Shown: piece after piece, positions 33,158 through 44,078 of the stretch | Layout: the number at the start of each line of letters is the position of its first letter | How positions within the stretch are numbered: the first letter of the stretch is position 1 | Assembly (NCBI RefSeq): GCF_019733355.1 | Contig: NZ_JAIHLQ010000004.1 | Span: forward strand, 186,001 to 250,000 | Direction: 5' to 3' | Length of the DNA: 64,000 nt | Origin: Pseudomonas baetica | GTDB lineage: Bacteria; Pseudomonadota; Gammaproteobacteria; Pseudomonadales; Pseudomonadaceae | Position numbers and translations under genes: made by a program | The notes under the pieces: generated by a model | Database searches by the model: none | Told to the model about the DNA's origin: nothing | The model's input: the letters and a program-made list of their open reading frames with translations, nothing else

Positions 33158-34504
33158 TTAGCTGCCCGCCACCGTCATCCGCTCGATCAACACGGAACCT
33201 GTGCGAATGTTGCTGCGCAGTTCCAGATCGTTACCGACCGCGACGATCTGCTTGAACATATCGCGCATGTTGCCGGCGATAGTCACTTCCTGCACCGCGA
33301 ACTGGATTTCGCCGTTCTCGACCCAGAACCCCGCCGCCCCGCGCGAATAGTCACCCGTAACCATATTCAAACCATGGCCCATCAACTCGGTGACCAACAG
33401 CCCACGCCCCATGCGTCGCAGCAGTGCGGCCTGATCCTCATCGCCATGGGTGACAAACAGGTTGTGTACGCCGCCAGCGTTGGCAGTACTCGGCATACCG
33501 AGCTTGCGACCGGAATAGGTGCCAAGGATGTACGACACCAATTCACCTTTTTCGACAAACGGTTTGGCATAAGTCGCCAGGCCATCACCGTCATACCAGG
33601 CGCTGCCCATGGCACGCATCAGATGCGGACGTTCGTCGATGGTCAGCCATTCCGGGAACAGCTTCTGCCCCAGCGTGCCTTCCAGGAACGACGATTTGCG
33701 ATACAGACTGCCGCCGGATACCGCCGACAAGAAACTGCCAAACAAACCGCCTGCCAGTTCTGCAGAAAACAGCACCGGCACTTCGCAAGTCGGCACCGGA
33801 CGCGCACCCAGACGGCTCGCCGCACGTTGTGCAGCGCGCTGGCCGATGCTTACCGGATCCGCCAGCAAAGTGCCCTGACGGTTCACGTCATACCAGTAAT
33901 CGCGCTGCATCTGGCCGTCGGCCTCGGCGATCATCACGCAACTCAGGCTGTGTCGCGTCGACGCGTAGCCACCAATGAAACCGTGGCTGTTGCCGTAAAC
34001 GCGGCAGCCTTGATGAGTGCTGAGGGTGGTGCCATCGGCGTTCTTGATCCGAGCATCAGCATCAAATGCCGCCGCCTCACAGATCAAAGCCTTCTCGATG
34101 GCCTGCTCCGGCGTGATATCCCATTCGTGGAACAGATCGAAATCCTGCTGATCCTTGGCCATCAGCGCAGCATCAGCGAGGCCAGAAGCTTCGTCCTCGG
34201 ACGTGTGCTTGGCAATGGCCAGTGCGGCGGCAACGGTTTCGCGAATCGCGTCAGGCCCCGTGGCGGACGTGCTGGCAGAGCCCTTGCGCTGACCGACGTA
34301 CAGCGTGATGCCAAAGCCCTGATCGCGGTTGAACTCGACCGTTTCGACTTCGCGCTGGCGTACCGATGTCGAAAGGCCCTGCTCCAGCGACACCGCCACT
34401 TCACAGGCACTGGCGCCCTGACGCTTGGCTTCGGCGATGATCTGCTCGACTTGTTCCTGCAGTGCCGGCAATGCCTGCGGGCCGACGCTTTGAACTGCAC
34501 TCAT
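33158..34504 (-). CDS. pmbA: PmbA (TldE) metalloprotease-complex subunit
   Basis: 448 residues from ATG 34504, chosen because GGAG is 6 bases upstream; in-frame ATG 34510 and GTG 34516 lie just before. Seen: [40 protein letters not shown], and C-terminal [20 protein letters not shown] followed by [13 protein letters not shown]. PmbA pairs with TldD, whose gene lies close by, to degrade unfolded peptides and process microcin B17 and CcdA-like substrates. It has no HExxH itself. Confidence 0.95.
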   Translation of the reverse strand: MSAVQSVGPQALPALQEQVEQIIAEAKRQGASACEVAVSLEQGLSTSVRQREVETVEFNRDQGFGITLYVGQRKGSASTSATGPDAIRETVAAALAIAKHTSEDEASGLADAALMAKDQQDFDLFHEWDITPEQAIEKALICEAAAFDADARIKNADGTTLSTHQGCRVYGNSHGFIGGYASTRHSLSCVMIAEADGQMQRDYWYDVNRQGTLLADPVSIGQRAAQRAASRLGARPVPTCEVPVLFSAELAGGLFGSFLSAVSGGSLYRKSSFLEGTLGQKLFPEWLTIDERPHLMRAMGSAWYDGDGLATYAKPFVEKGELVSYILGTYSGRKLGMPSTANAGGVHNLFVTHGDEDQAALLRRMGRGLLVTELMGHGLNMVTGDYSRGAAGFWVENGEIQFAVQEVTIAGNMRDMFKQIVAVGNDLELRSNIRTGSVLIERMTVAGS

Positions 34505-34612
34505 GCTCATCTCCACTCAAATTCTGCTTTCGGCTGGGGCCATCGAGCGACCGGGCCGGACAAGCGGCCCCCGACTGGTTATCATGGCGGCGTTTCTTTG
34601 CGGACTGCCACC

Positions 34613-35137
34613 ATGGTTGATTCTTACGACGACTCCCTCGATACGGGAGAAAAAAGCAAATCTCAGGTCAAACGCGAGCTGCATGCTCTGGTTGACCTCG
34701 GCGAGCGCCTTACAACACTCAAGCCTGACTTGATCGCAAAACTGCCGCTGACCGACGCCATGCGCCGGGCCTTGGCCGATGCGCCCAAGCACACCGCGAA
34801 TATCGCGCGTAAGCGGCATTTGCAGTTCATCGGCAAACTGATGCGCGATCAGGACACTGACGCGATTCTGACTTTGCTCGATCAACTCGATGCCTCGACT
34901 CGTCAGTACAACGAGCGTTTCCACAATCTCGAACGCTGGCGTGATCGCCTGATCGCGGGCGACGATGCCGTGCTGGAGAAATTCGTCGTCGACTACCCGG
35001 ACGCCGATCGCCAGCAACTGCGTTCCCTGATCCGTCAGGCTCAGCACGAGGTTGCGCAAAACAAACCTCCTGCTTCCAGCCGTAAAATCTTCAAATACAT
35101 CCGTGAGCTGGACGAGACTCAACGCGGTCTGCGTTGA
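34613..35137 (+). CDS. yjgA: YjgA-family ribosome-associated protein (DUF615)
   Basis: 174 residues from ATG 34613. The DUF615 hallmark is a helical protein beginning [20 protein letters not shown], with [19 protein letters not shown] and a C-terminal [14 protein letters not shown]. Family members associate with late 50S assembly intermediates. The open frame extends far upstream opposite pmbA, but those codons are a shadow. It is divergent from pmbA and converges on tldD. Confidence 0.92.
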   Translation: MVDSYDDSLDTGEKSKSQVKRELHALVDLGERLTTLKPDLIAKLPLTDAMRRALADAPKHTANIARKRHLQFIGKLMRDQDTDAILTLLDQLDASTRQYNERFHNLERWRDRLIAGDDAVLEKFVVDYPDADRQQLRSLIRQAQHEVAQNKPPASSRKIFKYIRELDETQRGLR

Positions 35138-35188
35138 TATTCGTCATCGGGTGGTCGCCCTGTGCGCCACCCGCAGCTTTACCCCTTC

Positions 35189-36631
35189 TTATGCGCCCGT
35201 GCCACCCACGGTGATCGCATCGATTTTCAGCGTTGGCTGTCCAACACCGACCGGCACCGACTGTCCATCCTTGCCACACGTCCCCACACCGCTGTCCAGC
35301 GCCAGGTCGTTACCGACCATCGACACCCGGCTCATCGCCTCAGGGCCGTTACCGATCAACGTCGCACCTTTGACCGGCGCGGTGATCTTGCCGTCTTCGA
35401 TCAGATAAGCCTCGCTGGTGGAGAACACGAACTTGCCACTGGTGATGTCGACCTGACCGCCGCCGAGGTTGGCGCAGTAGATGCCTTTCTTCACCGAAGC
35501 GATGATTTCTGCCGGGTCGCTTTCGCCGCCCAGCATGTAGGTGTTGGTCATCCGTGGCATCGGCAGATGTGCATAGGACTCACGACGCCCGTTACCGGTG
35601 CGGGCCACGCCCATCAGGCGTGCATTGAGCTTGTCCTGCATGTAACCCTTGAGTACGCCGTTTTCGATCAGCGTGGTGCACTCGGTCGGCGTGCCTTCGT
35701 CGTCGACGCTCAGCGAGCCACGACGGCCGCTCAAGGTACCGTCATCGACGATGGTGCAGAGCTTGGAAGCAACCATTTCGCCCATGCGACCGCTGTAAGC
35801 CGAGCTGCCCTTACGGTTGAAGTCGCCTTCCAGACCGTGGCCGACCGCTTCGTGCAGCAGCACGCCAGACCAGCCCGAACCCAACACCACCGGCAAAGTG
35901 CCGGCCGGCGCCGGAATCGCTTCGAGGTTCACCAGCGCCTGACGCAGCGCTTCACGGGCATAGCCCATGGCGCGGTCTTCGGCGAGGAAATAACGGTAGT
36001 CGGTACGCCCGCCGCCGCCATGTCCGCCACGCTCGCGACGGCCATTTTGCTCAACGATCACACTGACGTTGAAACGCACCAGCGGCCGCACATCCGCCGC
36101 CAGGCCACCGTCGGTGGACGCCACCAGAATGCGTTCCCAGACCCCGGCCATGCTCACGCTGACTTGCTGGATACGCGGGTCGAGGGCGCGAGTGGCGACG
36201 TCGATGCGTTTGAGCAGTTCGACCTTCTCGGCACGGCTCAGCACTTCCAGCGGATTGTCCGGCGCATACAGTTGCGCAACGTCTTGGGTGGTGAATGCCT
36301 GCACCGTGCCGTTCTGCCCGGCGCGGGAGATCGAACGAGCCGCACGCGCCGCAGCGCCGAGGGCTTCAAGGGTGATCGCGTTGCTGTAGGCGAAACCGGT
36401 TTTCTCACCGGACTGCGCCCGCACACCCACACCCTGATCGAGGTTGAAGCTGCCTTCCTTGACGATGCCATCTTCCAGCGCCCAAGACTCGGAGATCTGA
36501 CCCTGAAAATACAGGTCGGCGGCATCGATGCCCGGGCCGGCCAGATCGCCGAGCACGCCTTGCAGGCTCTCGATCGTCACGCCGCCGGGCGCCAACAGGT
36601 GATCACTGACTGAGGACAACAACTCGCTCAT
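35189..36631 (-). CDS. tldD: TldD metalloprotease
   Basis: 480 residues. It carries the zinc-binding HExxxH in [19 protein letters not shown] near residue 262 and [20 protein letters not shown] near the C-terminal third. TldD/PmbA form a hexameric chamber protease. It begins 4 bases after the nitrilase-family gene, so they share a transcript with yhdP upstream; pmbA is a separate unit across yjgA. Confidence 0.96.
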   Translation of the reverse strand: MSELLSSVSDHLLAPGGVTIESLQGVLGDLAGPGIDAADLYFQGQISESWALEDGIVKEGSFNLDQGVGVRAQSGEKTGFAYSNAITLEALGAAARAARSISRAGQNGTVQAFTTQDVAQLYAPDNPLEVLSRAEKVELLKRIDVATRALDPRIQQVSVSMAGVWERILVASTDGGLAADVRPLVRFNVSVIVEQNGRRERGGHGGGGRTDYRYFLAEDRAMGYAREALRQALVNLEAIPAPAGTLPVVLGSGWSGVLLHEAVGHGLEGDFNRKGSSAYSGRMGEMVASKLCTIVDDGTLSGRRGSLSVDDEGTPTECTTLIENGVLKGYMQDKLNARLMGVARTGNGRRESYAHLPMPRMTNTYMLGGESDPAEIIASVKKGIYCANLGGGQVDITSGKFVFSTSEAYLIEDGKITAPVKGATLIGNGPEAMSRVSMVGNDLALDSGVGTCGKDGQSVPVGVGQPTLKIDAITVGGTGA

Positions 36632-36635
36632 AGGT

Positions 36636-37496
36636 TTACGCCTTAAATTCGTGTTCTGAGGCAGGCCGCTGTGCGCCCTGCGAGAAAAACCGCCGATGAC
36701 TCGTCACCGGCATCCGCGCCCTGATGGACGCTTGTTCATCGCTATCGCGTTCGGCCAACAACACCGCTTCGCCTTGATCCTGATGCGCCAGCACTCGGCC
36801 CCACGGGTCGATGATCGCCGCGTGACCGAAGGTTTCCCGCGGTCCCGGATGTATCCCGCCCTGCGCTGCCGCCAGCACATAACATTGAGTCTCGATGGCC
36901 CGCGCGCGAATCAGCACATCCCAATGCGCCGCACCGGTCACCGCGGTGAAGGCTGACGGTACGGTAATCAACTCGGCACCGGCCGCGCGCAATTCGCTGT
37001 ACAGCTCCGGGAAGCGCAGGTCGTAACACACCGTCAGACCGACACGGCCGACCGGCGTTTCCGCCACCACCACGCCACGGCCATAAGCATAGTCATCGGA
37101 TTCGCGGTAACGGCCGCGATTGTCCGCTACATCGACATCGAACAGATGCAACTTGTCATACCGTGCAACGATTTCGCCCTGATCATTGACCAGCAGCGAG
37201 CAGGCATGTGGCTTGGCCTCTGGCTGATCCAATGGCGGCAACGGCAACGTACCGGCCACTATCCATAACCTGAGGTCACGGGCGGTCTGTTTCAACCACG
37301 GCAGGATAGGCCCTTCGCCCAATGCTTCGGCTCGACCGATGTCGGCGATGTCGCGACGGCCCATGGCGGCGAAGTTTTCCGGCAACACGGCCAGCTTCGC
37401 GCCACCGGCCGCCGCCTGCTCAAGCAGGCGCCGGGCCTGGGCCAGATTGGCCAGCACGTCACTCTGGCTAACCATTTGAATCACCGCTAAAGACAT
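36636..37496 (-). CDS. Carbon-nitrogen hydrolase (Nit2/YbeM-like amidase)
   Basis: 286 residues. The nitrilase-superfamily triad is visible: Glu in [12 protein letters not shown] near residue 41, Lys in [13 protein letters not shown] near residue 115, Cys in [17 protein letters not shown] near residue 155. It resembles Nit1/Nit2 enzymes that hydrolyse deaminated glutathione or related omega-amides, a metabolite-repair role; the exact substrate is inferred. It sits between yhdP and tldD, an order I recall from other pseudomonads. Confidence 0.9.
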   Translation of the reverse strand: MSLAVIQMVSQSDVLANLAQARRLLEQAAAGGAKLAVLPENFAAMGRRDIADIGRAEALGEGPILPWLKQTARDLRLWIVAGTLPLPPLDQPEAKPHACSLLVNDQGEIVARYDKLHLFDVDVADNRGRYRESDDYAYGRGVVVAETPVGRVGLTVCYDLRFPELYSELRAAGAELITVPSAFTAVTGAAHWDVLIRARAIETQCYVLAAAQGGIHPGPRETFGHAAIIDPWGRVLAHQDQGEAVLLAERDSDEQASIRARMPVTSHRRFFSQGAQRPASEHEFKA

Positions 37497-37554
37497 GGCG
37501 AACTCCGCAAGAGGTAGGCGGCCATGCTACTCCATCGGTTCAGGGGCTGGCTGT

Positions 37555-40500
37555 TCAAAAAGGCTTGTCGAAAGTGATTTTGGGCTCTTTCCATGGCCCT
37601 TTGACGGTGTATTTCACACTGGCAAAGCGCGCCACACGATCACCGATCAGCTTGTCGATCAGGAACAGAGCACCACCGATCGCCGGTGCGCCAACGATCA
37701 GCGCGGCAATCGGCAGGTTGTTGGTCACAGGCAATGTCACCAGCAATTTGGCGTCAACCTGATCGGCGACCAGATCCAGCGTACCGTCCAGTTCGAAGTT
37801 GCTCGAAGGCCCGGTCAGACGTATGGGCTCGCGGGTCACATACACACCGTTGTTCGCCACCAACAGACCTTTGACCCGGTCGTAGCTCAAACCTTTGCCG
37901 AACAGATCGGAGAAATCCAGACGTAAACGCCGGCCGATGGCATTGAAGTTGAGCAAACCGAACACGCGCAATGCCTGGGTACCGCCCTCCACTTCGACAA
38001 ACTGGCCCTTGTTCAGCGATGCATCAAGGGTGCCGGAAAAACGCTTGGTCGCCAGCCACGCGGGCGAGCCCGGCCAGCGGCCATCGACATCCATATGGAA
38101 TTCTTCGCTGGTCACGCTCGGCGCAAAGCCCCAGCCCTTGAGGACATCGGCAAGGTTCTTGCCGCTAATCCGGCCTTTGAACCAGCTTTTGGTCGCACCC
38201 GGCGCCCCCTCCCAACCGCCATTGCCCTGCAACAGGATGCCTTTGAGGCCCATGTCGAGGTTATTCAGGACGATGCCTTTGCCGGTCGGTCGCACCTTGA
38301 GCGACCAGCCACCGACCAAGTCCTGGCCCAGGAACAGTTGATTGATGGTGATATCCAGCGCGGGGATTTTCGCAGGGTCAACCGACGCCAGCGGATCTGG
38401 AGAATTCTCGTCGGCCTGCTCCTCCGGATCCGGTGCCGGCAAACGCACATATTGAAGGTTCACCCCAATCGGTGTGTTTTTCGCGTCGGCAAGGCTGGCA
38501 GAGCCTTTGACCTGCTGACTGTCGAGCGCCAGGTTCCACGCCGCGGATTTACGATCGACCTGCACCGAGGCCTGATCCAGCGTGGTACCGAACGCCGTCA
38601 ACTTGCCGACCTTGAAGTCAGCGCTACTGAGCAGTTGCTTGGCGCTGCCACCCGGGTCCTGCCCGGCGTACTTATTGAGCAGATCCTGCCACGGCGCGAT
38701 ATCAAGTTCCGACAGCACACCACGAATTCGCAAGCCCTTGGCGCTCGGCAGCACGGCTTCGCCTGCACCGAGGAACAGTTCACCGCGACCCTCGGCGAAT
38801 TGGGTCGGCGGCGCTGTAAAGGTGAAATTGGCCAATTGATCGTAATTGACCCAGTAACGCCGCTCCTGCCCCTGCAGGGTCATGCGCAACACCGTGTCAC
38901 GACCGACATCCGCCGCCATGCCGAACGGTGCCGGCAGATCGACCGCGACGCCTTTCATGCCGGAACTGACCATCAACTGGCTGTTGGCACCGTCCAGGTT
39001 CAGTTGCAACTGATAGGGAATCGTCCCGGACACTGGCAACGGCTGTGTCACACCCAGCCAGTCAGTGAGTTTCTTGACCTCGACCTGCCCCGATGCCGCG
39101 ACCCGGGTTTTGAGCTTGCCGGGACTACCGTCGGCAAAAATTTGCGCGGTGACCGGTTTATCGAACGCTCGCGCCGCAATGTTCTGACCACTGAGGCCTT
39201 TGGCGCTGTCGAAACGGAAATCACCCTTGAGTTGAGTCAGTTCCAGCTTCGGCTCGGCCAGTTTCAGCCGCGCATTGGCAGTCTTGAAGTCGACCAGGAT
39301 TTTCGGCTGATCGCCGCCCTTGTCCAGCGGGATATCCAGTTTGAGTTTGCCCTGCAGGTCGCCCGCACCTTCCCAGCCGGCGAACGTTTCACCCGTGCCA
39401 ATCGGTGCGTCTTGAAGAATCTTCAGTCCGTCACCCAAACCGCCGGCAAATGCCCCATCAAGGAACATATGCGTATGTTGCCCAGCAGGCACATGGGGAA
39501 TATTGACGAAAACGTCGCTGATCTGGGTGTCGAGTAATTGGCCCTTGCTGGCCAGAATTCGCACACCACTGTCCTCAATGAACACATCGCCACTGACCTT
39601 GCTCACATGCGGCCAGCCCGGCTGGAAGGCCAGTTCGGCGTCATGCACCCTGAAGAACAGACTGATGCTGCGGTCGGCGTCCCCTGCGTTCTTGCTCAGA
39701 GAACCTTGATACTGGAAGAAGCCCTGATCCACCGCGCCTTTCAGGATTGCCGTGCGCAACCACTCGTCGAGCGCCGGGCTGAGGACTTGCGGCAAGTACT
39801 TGGCGGTGTAGCGACCATCGCCATCGACCAGACCGACCCGCAGGTCCATGTAGTCTTCCTGGCTGTGATCAAAATGCAGGCGGATCAGGAAGTCGCCGGC
39901 AATCTTGCCTTCTTCGCCCAGTACCTTCAGGTACGGCGCGATCAGGGTGAAACCTTCCTTGTCGAGCTTCCAGGTCAGCCGGGCGTTGGCCTGAATGTAT
40001 TGCCAGGGTTTGGCGAAAATCGGATCGAGGTGCAGGACGAAATCCTTGCTGTCCATGCGCAACTCGCCACCGTCGAGGTTGCCCGTCAGGCTACCGCTGA
40101 CATTTCTTGCCGCCGGCGCACCGTGATAGGCGTCGAAACCGATGCTGTCGAGGTTGGCAGCGAAGCCGAACTTTGTGCCGTCAGTGGCATTCGGACGCAA
40201 ATCCAGCAGCACGTTGCGTAGCCCGCCGGTCACTTTCAGGCGCTCGACCACCGTGGCAACCCCCTGCGGTAGCGGGCCCAATGCATTGAGGAGCGGTGTG
40301 ATCGGCGTCAAATCGAGACGATCGGCCTGCAAATGCCAGCGTTCGTCGACCTTGTCGGTAGCGCGCGTCTGCTGGAGCTGCACGTGAGATTCCCAGCGGG
40401 TTTCACCGAAGTTCATCGCCAGCGAATCGAGGGTGACGGTTGCGCCATCGGCGCTGTTTTCGTAGTAGGCATTGAGCGCCAGATTGTTGATCTGGATCGG

Positions 40501-41361
40501 CTTGCGCTCGGCGTAAGCGCCGCTCAGTTGCGGGGCATTCAAACGCAGCGCCGCACTTTGCAAAGTGCCTTTAGCCCAGTTCACCCATAGCTCGCCGCCG
40601 GCCTTGATCTCGGAGAAATTCCATTGCTGGGTCAGGCGCTCGGGTAGCCACTTCGACCAGTCACTTTGCGGCAGACTGACGTAGCCTTCCAAGGCGCTGT
40701 CCTGCCATTGGCCGGCGCGAATCCGCGTGCGCAGGCTCAGCGCGACCGGTTGGCCATCAGGTAAGGTCAAGCGTGCGTCGAGGCGTTGATGACTGGCACC
40801 GGTTTTCAGATTGAGACCAACATAGGTGAGGGTCATCGGCGCGTGATCCAGGGGCTGCAGGGTCACTTGGCTATCGAGGACAGACAACTGCCGAATCATT
40901 TGCGAGCGATTGAACAGTTGCTCCGCATCCAGTGGCTGATCCTTCTGCACCGGCAAGCCTTCCAGCGCCCAGCTGCCGTCCTGCGCTTCCTTGAGGCTGA
41001 TTTTCAGACCATTGAGTTCCAGATGGGCGATACGCACTTCGCGAGCCAACAGGCTGGCCCAAAGATCCGGCACTGCCCGTACCCGATCGAGGCGCAAGGC
41101 ATTGGCGCCCTCGCCGACCATCACGTCATGGGCCAGCAGGATCGGCGCAAATCCCCTCCAATTGCCCTCCAGTTCACCGATCTGAAGCGGCATACCGAGG
41201 GCAGCGCTGGCTTTATCTTCGATCTCGGCGCGGTACTCGGCCACCAGCGGCGTCAGTTCGCGGCCAAGGCTGACATACAACGCCATCAACACCAGAACCA
41301 ACGCGCACAGGCTCAGCCCCCATCGGGTGAGTGCGGCCAGAATACGTGTCAGACGGTCCAT
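37555..41361 (-). CDS. yhdP: YhdP-family AsmA-like envelope protein
   Basis: 1268 residues from ATG 41361 (GGGAG 9 bases upstream). An N-terminal transmembrane helix (LSLCALVLVLMALYVSL) is followed by a very long periplasmic beta-rich region, with LGMPLQIGELEGNWRGFAPI near the N-terminus and a Pro-rich C-terminal end (PSSNFELDGTLDLVADQVDA, DRVARFASVKYTVKGPWKEP). AsmA-like proteins of this type bridge the periplasm and carry phospholipid to the outer membrane in E. coli. It is downstream of rng by 75 bases, and functionally fits with the mla and lpt genes also in this window. Confidence 0.93.
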   Translation of the reverse strand: MDRLTRILAALTRWGLSLCALVLVLMALYVSLGRELTPLVAEYRAEIEDKASAALGMPLQIGELEGNWRGFAPILLAHDVMVGEGANALRLDRVRAVPDLWASLLAREVRIAHLELNGLKISLKEAQDGSWALEGLPVQKDQPLDAEQLFNRSQMIRQLSVLDSQVTLQPLDHAPMTLTYVGLNLKTGASHQRLDARLTLPDGQPVALSLRTRIRAGQWQDSALEGYVSLPQSDWSKWLPERLTQQWNFSEIKAGGELWVNWAKGTLQSAALRLNAPQLSGAYAERKPIQINNLALNAYYENSADGATVTLDSLAMNFGETRWESHVQLQQTRATDKVDERWHLQADRLDLTPITPLLNALGPLPQGVATVVERLKVTGGLRNVLLDLRPNATDGTKFGFAANLDSIGFDAYHGAPAARNVSGSLTGNLDGGELRMDSKDFVLHLDPIFAKPWQYIQANARLTWKLDKEGFTLIAPYLKVLGEEGKIAGDFLIRLHFDHSQEDYMDLRVGLVDGDGRYTAKYLPQVLSPALDEWLRTAILKGAVDQGFFQYQGSLSKNAGDADRSISLFFRVHDAELAFQPGWPHVSKVSGDVFIEDSGVRILASKGQLLDTQISDVFVNIPHVPAGQHTHMFLDGAFAGGLGDGLKILQDAPIGTGETFAGWEGAGDLQGKLKLDIPLDKGGDQPKILVDFKTANARLKLAEPKLELTQLKGDFRFDSAKGLSGQNIAARAFDKPVTAQIFADGSPGKLKTRVAASGQVEVKKLTDWLGVTQPLPVSGTIPYQLQLNLDGANSQLMVSSGMKGVAVDLPAPFGMAADVGRDTVLRMTLQGQERRYWVNYDQLANFTFTAPPTQFAEGRGELFLGAGEAVLPSAKGLRIRGVLSELDIAPWQDLLNKYAGQDPGGSAKQLLSSADFKVGKLTAFGTTLDQASVQVDRKSAAWNLALDSQQVKGSASLADAKNTPIGVNLQYVRLPAPDPEEQADENSPDPLASVDPAKIPALDITINQLFLGQDLVGGWSLKVRPTGKGIVLNNLDMGLKGILLQGNGGWEGAPGATKSWFKGRISGKNLADVLKGWGFAPSVTSEEFHMDVDGRWPGSPAWLATKRFSGTLDASLNKGQFVEVEGGTQALRVFGLLNFNAIGRRLRLDFSDLFGKGLSYDRVKGLLVANNGVYVTREPIRLTGPSSNFELDGTLDLVADQVDAKLLVTLPVTNNLPIAALIVGAPAIGGALFLIDKLIGDRVARFASVKYTVKGPWKEPKITFDKPF

Positions 41362-41436
41362 GTCAGTTGGCTCCCATGGCAAAAAAACTGCGAAAAGCTG
41401 AGGCCAGCCGCTGTTGAAAAAGGGTGATGCAAGGTT

Positions 41437-42894
41437 TCAGAGCAGCACCACGTCGTATTGTTCCTGGGAATACATGGTTTCCACCTGGAAGCGTATGGTG
41501 CGGCCGATAAACCCTTCAAGCTCGGCGACGTTACCTGATTCTTCATCAAGCAAACGATCCACCACTTTCTGGTTCGCCAACACGCGATAACCCTCGGCCT
41601 GATAGGCCCGGGCTTCACGAAGGATCTCGCGGAAAATCTCGTAACAGATGGTCTCCGGCGTCTTTAACTTGCCGCGCCCCTGACAACTGCTGCACGGTTC
41701 GCACAGCACTTGCTCAAGACTTTCGCGGGTGCGCTTGCGAGTCATCTGCACCAGACCCAACTCGGTGATGCCGATGATGTTGGTCTTGGCGTGATCACGC
41801 TCCAGTTGTTTCTCCAGCGTGCGCAATACCTGGCGCTGGTGCTCTTCATCTTCCATGTCGATGAAGTCAATGATGATGATCCCGCCCATATTGCGCAGGC
41901 GCATCTGCCGGGCAATCGCGGTGGCCGCTTCGAGATTGGTCTTGAAGATGGTTTCTTCGAGATTGCGATGGCCGACGAACGCGCCCGTGTTGACGTCGAT
42001 GGTGGTCATGGCCTCGGCCGGATCGACTACCAAGTAACCGCCGGACTTCAGCGGAACCTTGCGTTCAAGGGCTTTCTGGATTTCGTCTTCGACACCGTAC
42101 AGATCGAAAATCGGTCGCTCGCCCGGATAGTGTTCCAGACGATCGGCGATTTCCGGCATGAGTTCGGCGACGAATTGCGTGGTTTTCTGGAAGGTTTCCC
42201 GAGAATCGATGCGGATTTTCTCGATCTTCGGGTTAACCAGATCACGCAACGTGCGCAGGGCCAGACCGAGGTCTTCGTAGATCACGCTTGGCGCTGCGAT
42301 GGTTTTGATCTGCTCGTTGATCTGATCCCACAGGCGTCGCAGGTAGCGAATGTCCATGAGAATCTCATCGGCCCCGGCACCTTCGGCGGCGGTACGCAGA
42401 ATGAAGCCGCCGGCCTCTTTGATGCCTTCTTTGGCCACGCAGTCGCTGACCACCTGCTTGAGCCGCTCGCGCTCGGCCTCGTCTTCGATTTTCAGGGAAA
42501 TACCGACGTGAGCGGTGCGCGGCATGTACACCAGATAGCGCGACGGAATCGACAGTTGCGTGGTCAACCGCGCACCCTTGGAGCCGATCGGGTCCTTGGT
42601 GACTTGCACTACCAGGCTCTGGCCTTCGTGCACCAGCGCGCTGATGCTTTCCACCGCAGGGCCTTCGCGCAAAGAAATTTCGGCCGCGTGAATGAAAGCG
42701 GCACGATCAAGACCGATGTCGACAAATGCTGCCTGCATACCCGGCAGCACCCGGACAATCTTGCCTTTATAGATGTTGCCGACGATCCCGCGTTTTTGCG
42801 TGCGCTCGACATGGACTTCTTGCAGCACACCGTTTTCGACCACCGCCACGCGCGACTCCATCGGCGTGATGTTGATCAGAATCTCTTCACTCAT
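41437..42894 (-). CDS. rng: Ribonuclease G
   Basis: 485 residues from ATG 42894; an upstream in-frame extension of 17 residues is not family-like. N-terminal S1 domain (about 38-120, GIVGNIYKGKIVRVLPGMQA), catalytic RNase E/G domain with GGYLVVDPAEAMTTIDVNTG and IIIDFIDMEDEEHQRQVL, and the zinc-link CEPCSSCQGRG near residue 405. RNase G matures 16S rRNA 5' ends and decays some mRNAs. It lies downstream of maf in the mre cluster. Confidence 0.96.
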   Translation of the reverse strand: MSEEILINITPMESRVAVVENGVLQEVHVERTQKRGIVGNIYKGKIVRVLPGMQAAFVDIGLDRAAFIHAAEISLREGPAVESISALVHEGQSLVVQVTKDPIGSKGARLTTQLSIPSRYLVYMPRTAHVGISLKIEDEAERERLKQVVSDCVAKEGIKEAGGFILRTAAEGAGADEILMDIRYLRRLWDQINEQIKTIAAPSVIYEDLGLALRTLRDLVNPKIEKIRIDSRETFQKTTQFVAELMPEIADRLEHYPGERPIFDLYGVEDEIQKALERKVPLKSGGYLVVDPAEAMTTIDVNTGAFVGHRNLEETIFKTNLEAATAIARQMRLRNMGGIIIIDFIDMEDEEHQRQVLRTLEKQLERDHAKTNIIGITELGLVQMTRKRTRESLEQVLCEPCSSCQGRGKLKTPETICYEIFREILREARAYQAEGYRVLANQKVVDRLLDEESGNVAELEGFIGRTIRFQVETMYSQEQYDVVLL

Positions 42895-42952
42895 GGCAGG
42901 ATCTCGTTCAGGCATGTTCACGATAATGGCCGCATCTGAATTCATACGACGC

Positions 42953-43549
42953 TCATTGCGCGTTCAGGTTTTGCCAACAGGGTATGCCGAAATGGCCCAA
43001 CAGTTCTGCGGTTTCGCAAACAGGCAACCCGACCACCGCCGAATAGCTGCCATTGAGCCCCGCGACAAACACCGCGCCGAGCCCCTGAATACCGTAACCG
43101 CCGGCCTTGTCCCGGGGTTCACCGCTGGCCCAGTAGGCAGTAGCCTCTTCACTGCTGATCGGGCGGAACCGCACCAGACTGCGCACCACCCGCGACTCGC
43201 AATGCTGGTCTTCAAGCACCGCGATAGCGGTCAGCACTTCATGCTCCTTGCCGGACAACAGCATCAGCATGGCGCATGCGTCGGCTTCGTCCACCGGTTT
43301 GCCGAGAATTTTGCCGTTGAATACCACGGCGGTGTCGGCCCCCAGGACACAGCATGCCTGGTCGGACGCGAGCATACGGCGCCCGGCCTCGGCCTTGCCG
43401 CGTGCCAGGCGCTCAACGTATGCCGAGGGCGATTCTTCAGGGAGAGGGGTTTCATCAATGTCTGCGCTGATGGCGCAGAACGCAACGCCGATCTGCGTGA
43501 GCAACTCACGCCGACGCGGCGATCCAGAGGCGAGGTAAAGCGGCTTCAT
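42953..43549 (-). CDS. maf: Maf-family nucleotide pyrophosphatase
   Basis: 198 residues from ATG 43549 (GGGAG upstream). Seen: [18 protein letters not shown] at the N-terminus, [18 protein letters not shown] with the catalytic Asp region, and [20 protein letters not shown]. Maf proteins hydrolyse dTTP/UTP or methylated nucleotides; the YhdE-type encoded next to mreD prefers dTTP and UTP. It starts 37 bases after mreD. Confidence 0.94.
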   Translation of the reverse strand: MKPLYLASGSPRRRELLTQIGVAFCAISADIDETPLPEESPSAYVERLARGKAEAGRRMLASDQACCVLGADTAVVFNGKILGKPVDEADACAMLMLLSGKEHEVLTAIAVLEDQHCESRVVRSLVRFRPISSEEATAYWASGEPRDKAGGYGIQGLGAVFVAGLNGSYSAVVGLPVCETAELLGHFGIPCWQNLNAQ

Positions 43550-43586
43550 CAAAACATCTCCCTGTTCAGTGCCTTGCTTCACCGGA

Positions 43587-44078
43587 TCAATTGATTTTGT
43601 AGCGCCGGCTCAACCCACGCAAAGCAAAGCTGACCCAAGGCCAAAGCAAGGCACTGACCAGTGCCGGCAGCAGCAGCGCCAGGGTCGGCTGACGGTTGCC
43701 AGTCAAAGCGCTGAGCCACAACTGTACGAGTTGCGCGAGGCCGAAAATCACCAGAATAACCAGACACTGCTGCCACATCGGGAACATTCGCAGGCGCTGT
43801 TGCAATGACAACACCAGGAAAGTGATCAACGTGAGGATGAGTGCGTTTTGCCCAAGCAACGTGCCGTAGAGCACGTCTTCACCCAACCCCAGACAGAACG
43901 CGGTGACCATGCCGACCATATGCGGCATGTACAGCGCCCAGAATGTCAGGAGCAAGGCCAGCCACAGCGGGCGAAGAATTTCCATGAATTGCGGCAGCGG
44001 CGACACGCTGAGCAGCATGCCGATGAGAAATGTCAGCCAGACGATCCAGCCGTTTCGCGATGCGGTAGCCCCGACCAT
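43587..44078 (-). CDS. mreD: Rod-shape protein MreD
   Basis: 163 residues, mostly hydrophobic with about five membrane helices ([38 protein letters not shown] and others). MreD is an inner-membrane part of the elongasome. Its start overlaps the mreC stop by one base. Confidence 0.92.
   Translation of the reverse strand: MVGATASRNGWIVWLTFLIGMLLSVSPLPQFMEILRPLWLALLLTFWALYMPHMVGMVTAFCLGLGEDVLYGTLLGQNALILTLITFLVLSLQQRLRMFPMWQQCLVILVIFGLAQLVQLWLSALTGNRQPTLALLLPALVSALLWPWVSFALRGLSRRYKIN

Noticed and set aside
33140..34612. Long N-terminal extension of yjgA
   Set aside because: It is the complement of pmbA; family length and the conserved start put YjgA at 34613.
38095..39537. 480-codon plus-strand frame inside yhdP
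   Set aside because: Shadow of the third codon positions of yhdP; no ribosome site or family signal.
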